From Selaginella tamariscina (taxonomy: Eukaryota > Streptophyta > Lycopodiopsida > Selaginellales > Selaginellaceae), in assembly GCA_003024785.1 (NCBI GenBank), contig PUQB01000415.1, forward strand, positions 62,001-126,000: a stretch of 64,000 nucleotides of DNA, in the 5' to 3' direction. Numbering within the stretch: the first letter of the stretch is position 1; every line of letters starts with the position of its first letter. Both the position numbers and the translations under genes were made by a program. A model generated the notes under the pieces. It was not told the DNA's origin, did not search any database, and saw only the letters and a list, made by a program, of their open reading frames with translations. This document shows, in pieces, positions 62,960-64,000 of this stretch.

Positions 62960-63347
62960 TGTCAGAGTTTTAACCCAAAGGGCCAACACGTGGCAACACG
63001 TGGCTGCCAGGTGGCCTTTCGGTGTCATCACCCTGTGTGAGCACGCTAAGTTTCCCAGAACAACCCCAACGACCCCTAGGTTAGACTCTAATGCCCAAGT
63101 GGACAGGAGACTTAGGGTTTAGCCTAAGTCTCCCTAGAATGTTTGCCCCCAGAACCCTTGGGGGATAACCCTAGTTGACTTAGGGTTTAGCCTTCCCTAG
63201 AGTGTCTACCCCCAAAAACCCTTGAGGGATAACCCTAGTTGACTTAGGGTCTTGCCCTAGAAGACCTAGACAGGCTCATGCCCTAACCCCATCATGGAGA
63301 CGTGTGTTCCACACATACCCCCGCAGAGCTAAGGCATCATCACTTAC

Positions 63348-63937
63348 TGTCAAGCCACGATCCAGAAACAGGAAGAGAGCAGGATTCCAAGGACATGAAG
63401 GCTTGACTCAGGAACAGGACCGAGAGCAGGACAGGAACCAGGAATAGGAACAGGACGGATCTAGGAGTAGGACAGGATTAGGATAGGATCCGGGAGCAAG
63501 ACAGGAAAGCACAGGATAGGATCCGGGAGCAAAACAGGAACAGGACAGGATCCCGGAGCAGGACAGGATCCAGGAACAGGACAGGAAATAGGAGCGAGAC
63601 AGGAACAGGACAGGAAACAAGACAAGACAAGATTGATCGTAGTAAGACTGGTGTTGATAGTAACTGATTGTACAACAATTAGGTCGGAGCTTTTATGCTC
63701 ACAACTCCAAGAGCTAATCTAGGCATGCATGCAAAAGTGGTTGCATGCATGCAAAAGTGATTGCATGCATGCAGAGGCTAAGATGAGTCCACATGTCCCT
63801 TATCCTCTAGGCATATCCTGTAGGAATATCCTGCAACCGAATCCTGTGTCCGGAATCCTGGTAGGAGTATCCTGTAGGAAAATCCTGCAACCCATATCCT
63901 GTATCCGGAATCCTGTATTCTGTATCGGGTCGTGACA
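63348..63937 (-). mobile_element. LTR of a second retrotransposon family, inserted in the L-family LTR
   Basis: The sequence is bounded by TGTCAAGCC and CGTGACA. On the minus strand it starts TGTCACGACCC, a common start of plant Ty3-type LTRs. CTTAC at 63343-63347 is the expected left target duplication. Inside are a minisatellite of AGGACAGGATCC-like units (about 63375-63625), GCATGCATGCAAAAGTG repeats (63726-63775) and a duplicated ATCCTGTAGGA block (about 63810-63920). Confidence 0.72.
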
Positions 63938-64000
63938 GCACCTCCTCCCTAAAGACGAGTTCCACGAGTCTTGGGACCTGGTTTAGCAGGATAATGCCGA
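63938..64000 (-). mobile_element. Start of the second retrotransposon's interior (polypurine tract)
   Basis: GCACCTCCTCCCTAAAG is the complement of a polypurine tract directly beside the LTR end. The 63348-63937 repeat is therefore the 3' LTR of a minus-strand element that continues beyond the window. Confidence 0.55.

Larger units (their letters stand above)
57511..63347 (-). mobile_element. L-family LTR retrotransposon, copy 2, coding-less (continues past inserted LTR)
   Basis: The complete left LTR is 57511-59192 (TGTCAGAG...ATGACA, 1,682 bp) and the internal region 59193-62959. The right LTR starts at 62960 and is interrupted at 63348 by another LTR. On the minus strand the primer-binding site TTGGTATCGGAGCC abuts the right LTR, complementary to initiator tRNA-Met. 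The polypurine tract GGCGGGGAGTG abuts the left LTR. The 3.77-kb interior has no gag-pol frame. It matches the interior of copy 1 closely, so the coding-less form is itself the unit that has multiplied. Confidence 0.85.

Noticed and set aside
63408..63678. Repetitive Cys/Ser/Pro-rich open frames on the minus strand
   Set aside because: Produced by the AGGACAGGATCC-type minisatellite inside an LTR. No start context or domain.
1..64000. tRNA and rRNA genes
   Set aside because: No cloverleaf-like A/B box pair or rRNA-like segment was recognised by eye. A tRNA scan would be decisive.

Overview
The window is eukaryotic nuclear DNA, most likely from a streptophyte (land plant or charophyte alga). 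Genes have GT-AG introns. One LTR retrotransposon family has a primer-binding site matching initiator tRNA-Met (TTGGTATCGGAGCC). A DNA transposon carries pieces of a plastid-type chaperonin-60 beta gene. A ROCO (LRR-Roc-COR) gene relic is present. Species cannot be named. The window is almost entirely transposon-derived or AT-rich, and I see no intact housekeeping gene.

The central feature is a family of ~7.8 kb Mutator-like (MULE) DNA transposons in three near-full-length copies (466-8208, 8920-16832, 27187-35019) plus a terminal stub (36591-36615). Each full copy has imperfect terminal inverted repeats and a 9-bp target duplication (one copy differs by one base). Each carries two divergent multi-exon genes of about 1,000 codons. 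One is a transposase: N-terminal Cys/His zinc-binding region, MULE-type DDE core, C-terminal SWIM zinc finger. The other fuses a basic nuclear-localisation region, a ParB-like domain (DGNHRL) and a C-terminal amino-methyltransferase domain (motif order IV-VIII-X-I, with WDIGSGTG). Between the genes lies an array of ~40-bp units built on a perfect palindrome with core AGTCGGCATGCCGACT. Half-sites of the palindrome recur near both element ends, so array, termini and the two proteins look like parts of one system. Copies 1 and 2 are inverted 711 bp apart; copies 2 and 3 are in direct orientation. Each copy has its own small indels while the consensus reads through almost everywhere, which suggests recent activity or uncorrected sequencing indels.

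Layout: 1-456 AT-rich flank; 466-8208 copy 1; 8218-8910 spacer; 8920-16832 copy 2; 17.0-17.6 kb possible exons; 17662-21252 broken ROCO gene (minus); 21.3-25.4 kb AT-rich DNA with relics and an inverted duplicate of 35.88-36.59 kb; 25.44-27.19 kb RNase H retroelement relic, split by copy 3 and resuming at 35.02 kb; 36.6-47.8 kb a nested structure in which a coding-less LTR element (family L) contains an oppositely oriented solo LTR, itself split by a CACTA-like element with captured Cpn60-beta exons; 48.8-49.3 kb a small candidate gene; 49.3-55.8 kb AT-rich desert with a foldback element and a paralogous empty site for copy 1; 55.8-57.5 kb LINE fragment; 57.5-63.3 kb a second L copy, whose right LTR is split at 63348 by an LTR of another family running off the window.
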